Below are positions 27,477 through 35,500 of a stretch of 64,000 nucleotides of DNA, piece after piece (the stretch's first letter is position 1; each line of letters starts with the position of its first letter). The position numbers were made by a program, and so were the translations under genes. The stretch is from Synechococcus sp. WH 7805 (GTDB lineage: Bacteria; Cyanobacteriota; Cyanobacteriia; PCC-6307; Cyanobiaceae). The DNA lies in assembly GCF_000153285.1 (NCBI RefSeq), contig NZ_CH724168.1:2147455-2211454 (forward strand), in the 5' to 3' direction. The notes under the pieces were generated by a model. The model worked only from the letters and a program-made list of their open reading frames with translations, did no database searches and had not been told where the DNA came from.

Positions 27477-27495
27477 GGGGGCTGGAAGGCCCCCT
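27458..27495 (+). repeat. Left attachment-site repeat (attL-like), 38 bp direct repeat
   Basis: The 38 bases from TATCACCCAATTGACTCACG through the GGGGGC/GCCCCC hairpin recur exactly at 36853-36890 in the same orientation. Downstream similarity continues with scattered mismatches for about 15 bases. The left copy is part of the tmRNA coding piece, so integration restores the RNA's 3' part. This is the classical geometry of tyrosine-recombinase insertion at an RNA gene. Confidence 0.93.
27477..27494 (+). terminator. Hairpin at the end of the tmRNA coding piece
   Basis: A six-pair perfect stem (GGGGGC/GCCCCC) with loop TGGAAG. The sequence after it (TCAACC) has no T-run, so if it terminates transcription it may need help; it could instead be a structural tmRNA element or the core of the att site. 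Confidence 0.45.
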
Positions 27496-27550
27496 CAACC
27501 ATTCCAGCGCAGGCGATCTCAATGGTCGCCTTTTTAGTGATCAAATGTCT

Positions 27551-27600
27551 GTGGGCATCCCTGTGGGCATCCGGTTCTGTTGCCCACGCCGTAGGCATCC
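27551..27600 (+). promoter_or_regulatory. Cluster of GTGGGCATCC repeats, candidate integrase arm-type sites (left)
   Basis: GTGGGCATCC occurs at 27551-27560 and again at 27563-27572. An inverted TGCCCAC is at 27581-27587 and a variant GTAGGCATCC at 27591-27600. The same word occurs beside the integrase gene at the other end. Spaced short direct and inverted repeats just inside an att site are typical of integrase or excisionase arm sites. No protein binding is shown. Confidence 0.55.
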
Positions 27601-27837
27601 AGTCGCGTGGTGGCCGCCTTGAAAAGCCTGCTGAGATAACAAAGCTTTTATGATTAATTAATCCGTTAATCCCCCAAATATTTAGCCCAAAACCAAGTAT
27701 TTCCTGAAATCTCTGAGAAAACTGAAGTCGAGCAAAGCACATATTAAAAACTAAATTGCAGGAAAAAATGCTTGGTCAGAAAAACTTCGAATCGCTACCC
27801 ACCGGCTGATATAGTTAAAATACCCTTGCAATAATAA

Positions 27838-28845
27838 ATGAAAATGAAAGCAGTATTACTTAACAGCCAAGGCCAAGTTCTTAGCGACCTCAATACAAAC
27901 TTGCTGTTTAGGCACAACAAGAACAATCCCTGCAGTCTCCTCACGGCCTTGCAAAGCAAGCTCCTGCAAGAATCAACTAAGATAATTGTACTTAAATATG
28001 GTTTTTTAGTAATATCAGAATCAACCAAAAATAACTGCTTTTGGATGACTCATAATTGTGGACTTTTTTCATGCTTAACAACTTTGGCTTGGAGCATCCT
28101 TGAACTTCAGGAGGCAAAATATAGAATTACAGAGATAAATAATTCACTGTCGATGAGTCATTTCAAAAATTCTCAATATTGCAATTCTTACAACCGCCTC
28201 TACGAGGCCATCGAAAGGGACAGCACTCCATTGGTGCCAAAAACACGACTAAAACTTAGTACACCATACTTCAATCACCATGGAAACTACAGCGAAATAA
28301 TCAACAACTTACTTGGGCGTGAATGGATTAAAAATATGATCGAATCATACATGAAGCCAACGGCAAGGATCAAAAATAAAATTGAATTTTTATCGCAAAA
28401 GTATGAGCTAATCGAAAAAAATGCGTTATTTGTGTGCTATCGAGGCACGGACAAGTATAAAGAAGTTTCGCCTGCTCCAATCGAGCATTATTTCAATGAA
28501 TCAGATAAGTTTTTCGATAATCACCCAAAAGGGCGCGTTATCATTCAAACAGATCAAGAACAAGTAAGGCAAGAATTTGCGCAGAGATACGATAGAAAGT
28601 GTTGCCACTTCGAAGAGCTTCCTGCCACTTTCGGGACAACGGTAATGCATTGCGCCGGAATGCCAAGACAACACAGACAAGAATGGTGCGAGTATCTAAT
28701 TGCAGCCGTAATCGCGGCAAGTAAATGCACGGCTGTAGTCACACATACAGGCAATGTCGGCTTTCATGTTGCTATGCATGCATTGATTGCGGGCAAAGCA
28801 GTTACTCAAATGGACTTATTTAGTAATCAAGCTTACTGGCAATAA
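27838..28845 (+). CDS. Possible fucosyltransferase-fold glycosyltransferase, island cargo
   Basis: 335 residues. A segment ALFVCYRGTDKYKEVSP followed by GRVIIQTDQEQVRQEF, and later EYLIAAVIAASKCTAVVTHTGN, resembles the donor-binding half of fucosyltransferase-like GT-B proteins (basic motif after a strand, then an Asp-containing strand). The first half has no recognised domain. Base composition is visibly AT-richer than core genes, with many A/T-ending codons, consistent with transfer. It stands alone 350 bases inside the left att site. It may modify cell-surface glycans, which would suit phage resistance; this is speculation. Confidence 0.5.
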   Translation: MKMKAVLLNSQGQVLSDLNTNLLFRHNKNNPCSLLTALQSKLLQESTKIIVLKYGFLVISESTKNNCFWMTHNCGLFSCLTTLAWSILELQEAKYRITEINNSLSMSHFKNSQYCNSYNRLYEAIERDSTPLVPKTRLKLSTPYFNHHGNYSEIINNLLGREWIKNMIESYMKPTARIKNKIEFLSQKYELIEKNALFVCYRGTDKYKEVSPAPIEHYFNESDKFFDNHPKGRVIIQTDQEQVRQEFAQRYDRKCCHFEELPATFGTTVMHCAGMPRQHRQEWCEYLIAAVIAASKCTAVVTHTGNVGFHVAMHALIAGKAVTQMDLFSNQAYWQ

Positions 28846-29048
28846 ATTAGCCCTTCATCAAGCCAAGCAGCCTGCAGGCGACAACTCTTATCCTCCTGGC
28901 TATAGCTCAAAGAAGAAGGAGGGAGGTCTCGGGAATGACGCTAACAATGATCAGGCGAAAGAAATACTGCTCTTAAGAAAAATATTACTGGAAAACTAAA
29001 TAAAAACCAAACAGATAATTATTTGAATGTGCTGCCATACAAACTTGA

Positions 29049-29276
29049 AAAATCGACAACCGCACAGTGATCACCGGATCCTTCAACTGGAGCCCGAGTG
29101 CTGCGCATCAGAACGATGAAACCCTGTTGGTGATTCACTCGCTCCAGCTGGCAGCGCATTTCACCCGTGAGATCGATCGGATGTGGAGAGGCGTGGAACT
29201 GGGAATTACACCATGGATGCGCCGCAAGCTGGAACGGCAACGGATCAAGTGCGTTAGTGGTGAGCAGCGGCCTTAA
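29049..29276 (+). pseudogene. Phospholipase-D-like protein, C-terminal remnant
   Basis: The frame reads KIDNRTVITGSFNWSPSAAH then QNDETLLVIHSLQLAAHF, the end of the second HKD region of PLD-superfamily nucleases/lipases, and continues to a plausible C-terminus (LERQRIKCVSG). The start and the first HKD motif are absent; upstream sequence is unrelated, so this is a 5'-truncated gene. It may have been left at a recombination border inside the island. Confidence 0.65.
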
Positions 29277-29285
29277 CGGTCACGT

Positions 29286-29325
29286 CAATAAGACAGTGAT
29301 CACTGACAGCTTCAATTGGCCAACT
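29286..29325 (+). pseudogene. Second, shorter PLD-like remnant
   Basis: Ten bases after the previous remnant the words NKTVITDSFNW appear again (GTGATCACTGACAGCTTCAA on DNA), a degraded duplicate of the same IDNRTVITGSFNW motif. Only about 12 residues are recognisable, so the call rests on this single match. Confidence 0.35.
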
Positions 29326-29530
29326 CCATCTCCATTTCATCCAGCACCATTGCCTGAAGAATCAACTTGCTTCCCCACGTCATATGGGCCAACAGCAATC
29401 TCAACGTCGTTGCCACCATCTCGGGTTCACCGCCAGCCATCAGCTCAAGCCAAGGCCCTTCAAGCTGTTCGAGATAGCTGAGTTGCCCTAGGCAGAACGC
29501 TTCCATGCAAGACATCTGATCAATAGTCAT
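29312..29530 (-). CDS. Hypothetical protein, 72 aa
   Basis: 72 residues from ATG 29530 (MTIDQMSCMEAFCLGQLSYL). It is Leu- and Met-rich and looks helical, with composition like a real small protein rather than a random frame. Partly overlaps the second PLD remnant on the other strand. No family recognised. Flanked by a copy of the 72-codon repeat frame, which is unrelated in sequence. Confidence 0.4.
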   Translation of the reverse strand: MTIDQMSCMEAFCLGQLSYLEQLEGPWLELMAGGEPEMVATTLRLLLAHMTWGSKLILQAMVLDEMEMELAN

Positions 29531-29617
29531 GAGCGTTGAGCACGTTCTCTCAGTTTGTCGAGAGTGAAACCAGAACACTCATGAGCGGGGAACACTTCCG
29601 GTAGTCACGTCTGAACC

Positions 29618-29836
29618 ATGACCTGCGACACGCAGATGACCCTTGCGCTGCTTCAGGAACTGCTCCTGGCGCTTCGTGCCAACGATCCTGATGACTTCAA
29701 GGCATGACTGTCTCTTGGCATCGAACGGCTTGGAAAGCCTGCTGTTATTGAGCTGCTGCTGGACTGGATGAACCCAATCCTCACGACAGAGGAAGCGGAC
29801 AGGTTGGTCGGTTGGCACCTGGGGGTGAGTCTCTAG
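29618..29836 (+). pseudogene. Copy 1 of the 72-codon repeat frame, broken by an internal stop
   Basis: Same length (219 bases) and frame as the intact copy at 37598-37816. Start ATG 29618 after the shared upstream words CACGTCTGAACC. A TGG codon of the intact copy has become TGA at 29705-29707, so only 29 residues could be made; the frame is otherwise kept to the TAG at 29834-29836. Followed about 45 bases later by a leader element and then by the J-domain gene. Confidence 0.8.
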
Positions 29837-29880
29837 CTCGACTGGGGGATAGAGACCCCTGAAATCGGGAAAATAAATAG

Positions 29881-29940
29881 CTCAGTTGGGGGATGTGATT
29901 CCCTGCTGGAACGGCGATGGTGTGTTTACGGGGCCAGAGC
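29881..29940 (+). repeat. Leader-type repeat, copy upstream of the J-domain gene
   Basis: CTCAGTTGGGGGATGTGATT, then CGGCGATGGTGTGTTTACGG. Preceded at 29836 by a half copy CTCGACTGGGGGA and the link word CTGAAATCGGG. Also present, in part, at 38351, 41023, 44138 (minus), 47640, 48650 and 50455. It ends about 20 bases before the next gene start. Confidence 0.65.
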
Positions 29941-29960
29941 CTCACATGTCGAGATAGTTC

Positions 29961-30521
29961 ATGGCAACCAGAAAGACGAAATTAACTCTTCCAGAAGTCC
30001 AGCAGCTGATTCAGGATCTACTGGATTACTCGAATTCACCAAGTGTTGATGATCTTTTGGTGTTCGCGGAGACGATCAACCTGGGGCCTTTTAAGACGCC
30101 TAAGCAAGCAAAGCCAAAAGGCCTCACTGCAACAGTAATGAGAAAAGCTGTGCTTAATAAATTCGAATGCAAGACAGTAGCCGACTTGCGTAAACATAAG
30201 ACATTCGCAATGGCTTTTACTGGAGACAAAGTTGGGTTGAAGACGACCGAAGACTGGAGAAAGCAATATCGAAAATGGATTGCAGTTCCTGAAGATGAAA
30301 GGTACCAAAAGGGACCTACCTGCATCAATGGAATAGATGTCCTTGAGAACTTCAGGCCGTGGCATGTTTTTGGTCTGAACTCGTCCACAGCGTCCACGGA
30401 CGACATCAAGGAGTCCTATAGGCAGCTTGTGAAGACACATCACCCCGATATGGGAGGGGATGCACGAGTTTTCGAGCGTCTTCAAAAGATGCGCGACTCA
30501 CTAATCGCATTGATGAATTGA
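29961..30521 (+). CDS. Protein with C-terminal J domain (DnaJ-like), island
   Basis: 186 residues. The first about 130 residues have no recognised domain (basic, helical, KTKLTLPEVQQLIQDLLDYS start). The last 55 form a J domain: WHVFGLNSSTASTDDIKESY then RQLVKTHHPDMGGDARVF, with the HPD motif that stimulates DnaK-type ATPases intact. The domain is at the C-terminus, unlike canonical DnaJ. It is 15 bases upstream of the HNH-like gene, so the two form an operon. In the satellite context a chaperone helper for phage or replication proteins is plausible. Confidence 0.75.
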   Translation: MATRKTKLTLPEVQQLIQDLLDYSNSPSVDDLLVFAETINLGPFKTPKQAKPKGLTATVMRKAVLNKFECKTVADLRKHKTFAMAFTGDKVGLKTTEDWRKQYRKWIAVPEDERYQKGPTCINGIDVLENFRPWHVFGLNSSTASTDDIKESYRQLVKTHHPDMGGDARVFERLQKMRDSLIALMN

Positions 30522-30536
30522 TTCAGGAATAGAGCT

Positions 30537-31577
30537 ATGAGGGAACTTCTAACTGACAGGGAATCCGCCAAAATCCTTGGCATCAAAATTAATCAGCTTT
30601 ATGCCACCGTCGATTTCTTCGAAAAGTATGATGACGATCCCTGGGATCTAGTCGAAGGCGAGCATTTTGAGTTCGTTCAAAGTACAGGTGACTATCAAGA
30701 ACGACGTTTTACTGAAGAAGGCGTTGAGGCGATTGCCAAGTACCTGGAAGGGGATAGGGAAGGTGTCATTGCCAGGGTTGTGGAGATGTTTACTCACCGC
30801 AAACGCAAGCGTAAGCAGTTGCTTGTTTCGCGAAGAATCACGCAAGAGTTGATTGAAGCCAATGGCATAGTTCATGCCTCTGGAGAGTTGTTATTCGTTG
30901 ATAGGTGTACTTCTATTAAAGTGCTTCAAACCAATGGACTTGGAATTAACAATGCTATTGATCGGCTTGTGAAATCAGATTCCCTGGATGGCCAGGAAGG
31001 TCTTGAGATTGAAATGCATTTTGTACTTGATGCGAGCGGCGAAAAAGCATGGAGCCAAAAAGGTCTCGCAAGTATTGCCATGGACATGAAAGTAAATTCT
31101 TCAATTACAAAGTCCAGGCGTGCTTGGGTCTCAGCCGTAGGGGATGTTGTTGAGGATTGTTTTAAAAAAGAGCTGAAAAGACTGTCTAGTGCCGATTTGA
31201 GAATTACTAAAGCGATTAAGCATGCAAAGCGAGCTTCCAGGGATACCTGCCAGGTTACGGGCTCTCGCAAAGCACGAGGAAAGCAGCTAACCCTTGATGG
31301 ACATCATTTGTTCAATAAGTGCAGCAGGCCAGATCTTGCTGACCTTCATGAAAACATCTTGATTCTCGAAAGCAGTATCCATGCTGACTTCCATAGCTGG
31401 CAAAGCAGAAGAGGTGCAAAGTGTGAGCCCAAGGACTTTCTGGAATATCTTGCCACTGCCAGATTTGATCTGATTGATCCAAGTAATTCTGCTGCAGCTG
31501 CAAGGCATGACTCCTTGACAGAGCGATTGGTCATTCTGCAGAAAAATTATGAGGGCAATAGGTTGAGATATGCCTGA
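30537..31577 (+). CDS. HNH-nuclease-like protein with N-terminal DNA-binding-like region
   Basis: 346 residues. The N-terminal part (LTDRESAKILGIKINQLYAT, then a RRFTEEGVEAIAKYL segment) resembles excisionase/KilA-like DNA-binding modules. A helical middle follows. Residues about 230-300 contain CQVTGSRKARGKQLTLDGHH, then ADLHENILILESSIHADFH, matching the H...N...H layout of an HNH nuclease with a single Cys. All three catalytic positions look present. Sits directly behind the J-domain gene, and its 3' end faces the TerS-like gene. HNH proteins occur next to terminases in some phages and satellites. Confidence 0.6.
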   Translation: MRELLTDRESAKILGIKINQLYATVDFFEKYDDDPWDLVEGEHFEFVQSTGDYQERRFTEEGVEAIAKYLEGDREGVIARVVEMFTHRKRKRKQLLVSRRITQELIEANGIVHASGELLFVDRCTSIKVLQTNGLGINNAIDRLVKSDSLDGQEGLEIEMHFVLDASGEKAWSQKGLASIAMDMKVNSSITKSRRAWVSAVGDVVEDCFKKELKRLSSADLRITKAIKHAKRASRDTCQVTGSRKARGKQLTLDGHHLFNKCSRPDLADLHENILILESSIHADFHSWQSRRGAKCEPKDFLEYLATARFDLIDPSNSAAAARHDSLTERLVILQKNYEGNRLRYA

Positions 31578-31620
31578 ATGCAGAAGACGGGTACTTCGCG
31601 TCACTGGCTGCTGAACTGCT

Positions 31621-31947
31621 TCAACCGCCCTCCATCAGCCTTGTGAGCTGCGCCTGAAGCTTCAGAGCTCCAATGGCATTGCTGTGTTGCTTGCTTCGGA
31701 TGCTGGCTTCGATGATTTCGTCCAGCAGGGCTAGACGCGTTCCGAGGAAGTCAGAGCGTTCGACTGAATAGTCAGCCTTGATGATCTCTCGGGCACGTTG
31801 CAGGTACGTCTCGGCTTGTCGCTTCTGTACCCCCCATTCCTGCGTGCAGAATCGCAGGATGTAGCTGGATGTTTTCGCCGACGACAACAGTTTGACGACG
31901 GCATGAATCCGCCGATCAATTTCTGCAGCATCGCTCTTCTTACCCAT
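31621..31947 (-). CDS. Phage terminase small-subunit-like protein (TerS-like)
   Basis: 108 residues from ATG 31947 (MGKKSDAAEIDRRIHAVVKL); the earlier in-frame start would overlap the primase gene. The N-terminal part is a helix-turn-helix-like region (SYILRFCTQEWGVQKRQAET) followed by long helices and the conserved C-terminus HSNAIGALKLQAQLTRL. This layout fits small terminase proteins of cyanophages and prophages, which recognise the packaging site. No large terminase is encoded here, as expected for a satellite that borrows helper packaging. A near-identical 3' fragment lies at 43.4 kb. Confidence 0.62.
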   Translation of the reverse strand: MGKKSDAAEIDRRIHAVVKLLSSAKTSSYILRFCTQEWGVQKRQAETYLQRAREIIKADYSVERSDFLGTRLALLDEIIEASIRSKQHSNAIGALKLQAQLTRLMEGG

Positions 31948-31954
31948 GCCCCAA

Positions 31955-34450
31955 TTATGGCTGTCCTTCGTGGGTGAAATCGCTGCGTTTGCAGCCAACA
32001 ATCTTATCGGTAGGAGTGCGAATGACCATGAGGTCTTTGTCGCGAGTTTCGCCTGCGATTTTCCCGATTAGGTATGCCCCGTTAGTGGCTGAGAAGTAGA
32101 CGGGGATGGGCTGCTGGGCTTCGATAAATGACTTACTGGAGGTTGCCCAGGTTGCATCGCTGAAAGCGTCTGCAGGGTGCTGGGGTGACAGTGGTGAGGG
32201 TTCAGGGGGGTAAAGAGTTTCTATTGGAGAGATAGGGCTCTCTTCCTTCCTTTTATCTATTTTTTCTAATCTTTCTAAATTCAAAGAAGAACTGTCACCC
32301 CTATCACCCCTTTGCTCAGAATCCTGTCCCTCAGGTTGATTTGTGGGGTGAGGGTTGGGTTGAGGGTTGTCCGAAAGGTGAGGGATAACTGTCACCACGC
32401 CGAAATAAGCACCAAGCGGGAAGTCCTGCATGGGGGTGACGGTATAGACCTTTCGGCCCTTAGAAACGCGAACTGCCACCCCTTTTGCATCAACTCCCAC
32501 CCCAACCCTCACCTTCTTGATGAGGCCGCCAAAGCGGGTTTCACTGCCGCTTTCGTGTCGGACTTGGGCGCACCAATCACACCATTGCTTGAACAGATCT
32601 CGGCCTTGGATGCGGTCGATTCCCTCGGGGTAGGTCTCCAACAGGAACCGCACCACAGGGTCACGTTCCAGGGCGTGTTCGATGGATGCATCCGCACTGG
32701 ATTGAACGGTGCCGGAGTTGGCCAATGCCGCCGTCATCTCGTCGGTGGTCATGGCGAAGACCCAGGCAAAGATGCCCGCGGCTTCCTCGACGATCTTGCG
32801 TTTCAGCAGTGGATCGCGCTTTGAAGGTTCAACGTCGAACGGGATGGTGATGATGCGGCGTCCCATGCCCTCCACACCGCCACCAGAGGCCCCAGGGGAG
32901 TCGTTGAAGAACCGCCAGACGACAACGCCAAGGCGCTGCGGGTGGGTGTCCTTGTAGAGCAGCTTGACCTCGACGGGTTCATTGCTGACCACAGCGTTGA
33001 AGGTGCCAGCGCTGGAGATGCGGCCATCGGAATCAGGGTCCATGGCCACCCGTTTGCCAATTAACCCCGCCAGGGAATTGGGGTTAGTGAAGGTGCTGGA
33101 TTTGATGAGGCCTCTCCCGTGGTCACCACCCACCAGAGCGGTCAACGCTTCGGAGAGGGTGCCTTTGCCGCGGCCCTTCCGACCGGTGACATCAAAGGAC
33201 CGTTCAATAGGGAATGCCTGGCTGGTGTCCTTTGGCGCGATGGCCCACCGGAAACCGCCACGAACCAAATTGATCAGGCCATCGTCATTGGCGCAGGCTT
33301 CCCTCAGGAACCGGTGAAAGTTCGGGCACTTGGCTTCGGGTTCGTAGTTGTAATCCAGGCAGAAGGTGAGGAAGTCTTCCCGCCGGTGCCCAGGGGTGAA
33401 TTGACCCGTGCGCCAGTTGAGGGTGCCGTTAGCGAAGCCGATGAGGTCAACTGAATCCCAGGGCGCATCAGTTGATAAGCGGGCCAGCAATTCACTGGTG
33501 ATGCTGTTGATGGCGCTGGTGCTGCGCTTCACCCAGCCGCAGTGATCCATCCACAGATGCAATGGCGTCAGCAGTGCGCTGGAGTCGCTGCGATCAGGGC
33601 AACGCTGCCAATGGCGACCATTCCAGCGATATAGGCCAACACCCTTCCGCTTGGCGAAGTTGTCCTTGAAAACGGTCCAGGCGATTAGGGCCTTGTCGTG
33701 CGATTCCTTGGGCTCAACAGTCCAAATGAATTGATGGTCGCCGTCCTTGTCGATTTCGGTGGCCGGACGGGCCAGTTCACGCAGCACCCGATAGGCCTGA
33801 GCACCGTGGCGAACGATGAAGTCATCAACGCCGTTTTTGCGACCATCCAGCTCGGGCGGGATGAAGGTGACAAGGACGCGGCCTTCGTGGTGATCAGCAA
33901 GGTGCTTCGAGAACGCCGCCATGGCGCCCTGGACTTCGACCTTGTGAACGATGTCCGAGTCAAAGGCGATCCGATGGGTGCGCTTCCGCAATTCGAGGGC
34001 ATCGAATTCAGGTAGCGGCTGGCTGCGGCCGGTGCGCTTGTCGCGCCATGAATCCACCCCTGACAGACCGATGGTGGGGAAGTCGTGGTGATTGGCGCAA
34101 TCAGCCTTTTTCTCGCCTTCGGTCCAGTCCAGGTCCTTGCCTGGTTTCAATGCTGCTTTGGGCAGCAGGGGGGAGAGATAAGGCCGACAGCCAGCTTCGC
34201 CTGCGGTCAGGTATTTGGCGGTCTTCCCGTCCTTGGTTGGCACCGGTGTGACCGGCTTCAACCGATAGAAGGTCTTGCCGTCTTCCCATTGGTAAGGCTG
34301 GCCGTCAGGGCCATTCATCGGCACCACCCAACCAGCGTGTTTGTGGCCCGTGAGTTTCAGTGCCTCCTCGGCAGACACCTCGCGGTATTGCAGCCGGTGG
34401 TGGACGGACTCCGGCAACGCCGATGCCAGCAATTCCTCAGTGAGGTTCAT
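31955..34450 (-). CDS. Primase-helicase with DUF3854 and D5/P4-type domains
   Basis: 831 residues from ATG 34450 (MNLTEELLASALPESVHHRL); the frame runs to 34495, where 15 more residues are unlikely. Order: DUF3854-like TOPRIM-type part (about 90-230; LDWTEGEKKADCANHHDFPT, with the acidic pair FDSDIVHKVEV), D5_N-like segment (about 250-380; NRDSSALLTPLHLW region), then a superfamily-3-type helicase with Walker A GRKGRGKGTLSEA (near 425) and a winged-helix-like C-terminus. P4-family proteins replicate phage satellites and plasmids. The C-terminal 150 residues are low complexity with a run of Pro, Asp and Ser. Confidence 0.85.
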   Translation of the reverse strand: MNLTEELLASALPESVHHRLQYREVSAEEALKLTGHKHAGWVVPMNGPDGQPYQWEDGKTFYRLKPVTPVPTKDGKTAKYLTAGEAGCRPYLSPLLPKAALKPGKDLDWTEGEKKADCANHHDFPTIGLSGVDSWRDKRTGRSQPLPEFDALELRKRTHRIAFDSDIVHKVEVQGAMAAFSKHLADHHEGRVLVTFIPPELDGRKNGVDDFIVRHGAQAYRVLRELARPATEIDKDGDHQFIWTVEPKESHDKALIAWTVFKDNFAKRKGVGLYRWNGRHWQRCPDRSDSSALLTPLHLWMDHCGWVKRSTSAINSITSELLARLSTDAPWDSVDLIGFANGTLNWRTGQFTPGHRREDFLTFCLDYNYEPEAKCPNFHRFLREACANDDGLINLVRGGFRWAIAPKDTSQAFPIERSFDVTGRKGRGKGTLSEALTALVGGDHGRGLIKSSTFTNPNSLAGLIGKRVAMDPDSDGRISSAGTFNAVVSNEPVEVKLLYKDTHPQRLGVVVWRFFNDSPGASGGGVEGMGRRIITIPFDVEPSKRDPLLKRKIVEEAAGIFAWVFAMTTDEMTAALANSGTVQSSADASIEHALERDPVVRFLLETYPEGIDRIQGRDLFKQWCDWCAQVRHESGSETRFGGLIKKVRVGVGVDAKGVAVRVSKGRKVYTVTPMQDFPLGAYFGVVTVIPHLSDNPQPNPHPTNQPEGQDSEQRGDRGDSSSLNLERLEKIDKRKEESPISPIETLYPPEPSPLSPQHPADAFSDATWATSSKSFIEAQQPIPVYFSATNGAYLIGKIAGETRDKDLMVIRTPTDKIVGCKRSDFTHEGQP

Positions 34451-34637
34451 CAACCCGCCTCCTGAGTCTTTTCTGGAACTCGCCGCACCAGTCACCGCCG
34501 CAGGTGGAGGGGAAGTGAGCCTCGGGGCTGTCTTCCAGTGAGGTGCGCACGACTAAGGGGCGTGGGGCGTGTCGATGGCACAGCCCTTCATTGCCGTTGG
34601 GTTCCCAGAAACGGCAATCAATGCAGTGACCTTTCAT
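34437..34637 (-). CDS. Small cysteine-rich protein, possible zinc ribbon
   Basis: 66 residues. Cysteines at CIDCRFW, LCHRHAP and CGGDWCGEF, with His between, could bind one zinc. The layout (CxxC...CHRH...WCGEF) is common in small phage/island proteins of unknown function. The start overlaps the stop of the 23-codon frame by one base (TGATG), and the 3' end runs 14 bases past the primase start: tight coupling of a replication operon. Confidence 0.6.
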   Translation of the reverse strand: MKGHCIDCRFWEPNGNEGLCHRHAPRPLVVRTSLEDSPEAHFPSTCGGDWCGEFQKRLRRRVDEPH

Positions 34638-34708
34638 CAGCCCACCCCGTGGTCAATAACAACCTGAGGGGTCTCTTGGGCAGGCGCGCTTTCTTCACCA
34701 CAACTCAT
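34637..34708 (-). CDS. 23-residue coupled reading frame
   Basis: ATG 34708, stop 34639-34637. It is preceded by an excellent Shine-Dalgarno GGAGGTG 4-6 bases upstream. It starts inside the HTH gene's stop (ATGA) and stops on the Cys-rich gene's start (TGATG). The peptide (MSCGEESAPAQETPQVVIDH) has no known family. It may be a real leader peptide or simply a coupling device. Confidence 0.4.
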   Translation of the reverse strand: MSCGEESAPAQETPQVVIDHGVG

Positions 34709-34956
34709 GCTTCACCTCCATCCATCGTTTCGATGTCGGAGGGATCAACCCTGCTGAACGTTGTGAAAGCAGTGTCTGTTTCAGCCGGGAACCACCGAAG
34801 TGGTGCGGCTGTGGTCATGCCTTGGAATCTGTAATGCTCTCCAGCCTTGAAGGGGCTGGGTTCAAGGTGCCGCAGTTTCAGCAGCAGTTTTTGCGAGATG
34901 CCTAGAGCCTTGGCCATGTCTGGCGTGCTCAGCGTCTCGCGGACACTCGGGGACAT
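34705..34956 (-). CDS. AlpA/MerR-like helix-turn-helix protein, possible excisionase
   Basis: 83 residues from ATG 34956 (MSPSVRETLSTPDMAKALGI). The segment LSTPDMAKALGISQKLLLKL is a helix-turn-helix of the MerR/excisionase type, followed by a basic RHLEP wing-like part. Such proteins next to integrases act as excisionases or regulators. Its stop overlaps the start of the next small frame, so the primase operon probably begins at or before this gene. Confidence 0.6.
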   Translation of the reverse strand: MSPSVRETLSTPDMAKALGISQKLLLKLRHLEPSPFKAGEHYRFQGMTTAAPLRWFPAETDTAFTTFSRVDPSDIETMDGGEA

Positions 34957-35311
34957 CGTGGTTCGGGCAGGTGTTTTCTGCCCGTTGCTGGTGCTCAGCC
35001 CGCACCCTGGAAAGCGAACTCCCGCCCATGGCCGACATCCCATTGAAAATGGATGAGAGCACATCTGGACGGGGGTTGGGACCATTCAGCCGGTAGGGCT
35101 CTACCAACTTCAGGACCGCTTGGGGATCGTCACCAGAAGCAACTGATTCCAGTGCCTTCACCAGCTTTCTCGGGTGAAAAGTGCCCTTAGGTGTGCTTAC
35201 CCAATGGCGATTTCCAGTCTCGTGATTGATCACGAAGACTTGAGATTGCTGTTGTTGGCGGCGGCGTGCCAAAGCACCAAACGCAACGGGAACCAGAGGG
35301 CTCGTGGTCAA
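34862..35311 (-). CDS. Hypothetical protein, 149 aa, overlapping the HTH gene
   Basis: The first about 100 residues look protein-like (MTTSPLVPVAFGALARRRQQ, then SQVFVINHETGNRHWVSTPK and RKLVKALESVASGDDPQAVL), with a basic N-terminus. The last 32 residues overlap the HTH gene in another frame and look random. The true stop might thus reflect a recent frameshift or the overlap may be genuine. No family. Confidence 0.45.
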   Translation of the reverse strand: MTTSPLVPVAFGALARRRQQQQSQVFVINHETGNRHWVSTPKGTFHPRKLVKALESVASGDDPQAVLKLVEPYRLNGPNPRPDVLSSIFNGMSAMGGSSLSRVRAEHQQRAENTCPNHDVPECPRDAEHARHGQGSRHLAKTAAETAAP

Positions 35312-35500
35312 CGACCTGCATCACGATCCGCCCGATTAAGGGTGAACCGCACCGGACGGAAATTCCGCAATCCGGTATCTCTGTGACCGCAACGCTACAC
35401 AGGTCAATCCAAATCTGCAAGGGTTAATTGAAAATTGGATCCTGAAACCTTGCGTCCCCGGATGATTCCAGAATCCTAATATCATTCCGCCTGGGTATAC

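Noticed and set aside
27305-27495. A standard one-piece tmRNA
   Set aside because: There is no T arm or acceptor 3' strand after the tag frame; both are found upstream at 27268-27292, and the acceptor strands pair across the 12-base spacer.
27551-27600. CRISPR array from the clustered GTGGGCATCC words
   Set aside because: Only about four irregular copies, spacing 2 to 8 bases, and no cas genes; better explained as integrase arm sites.
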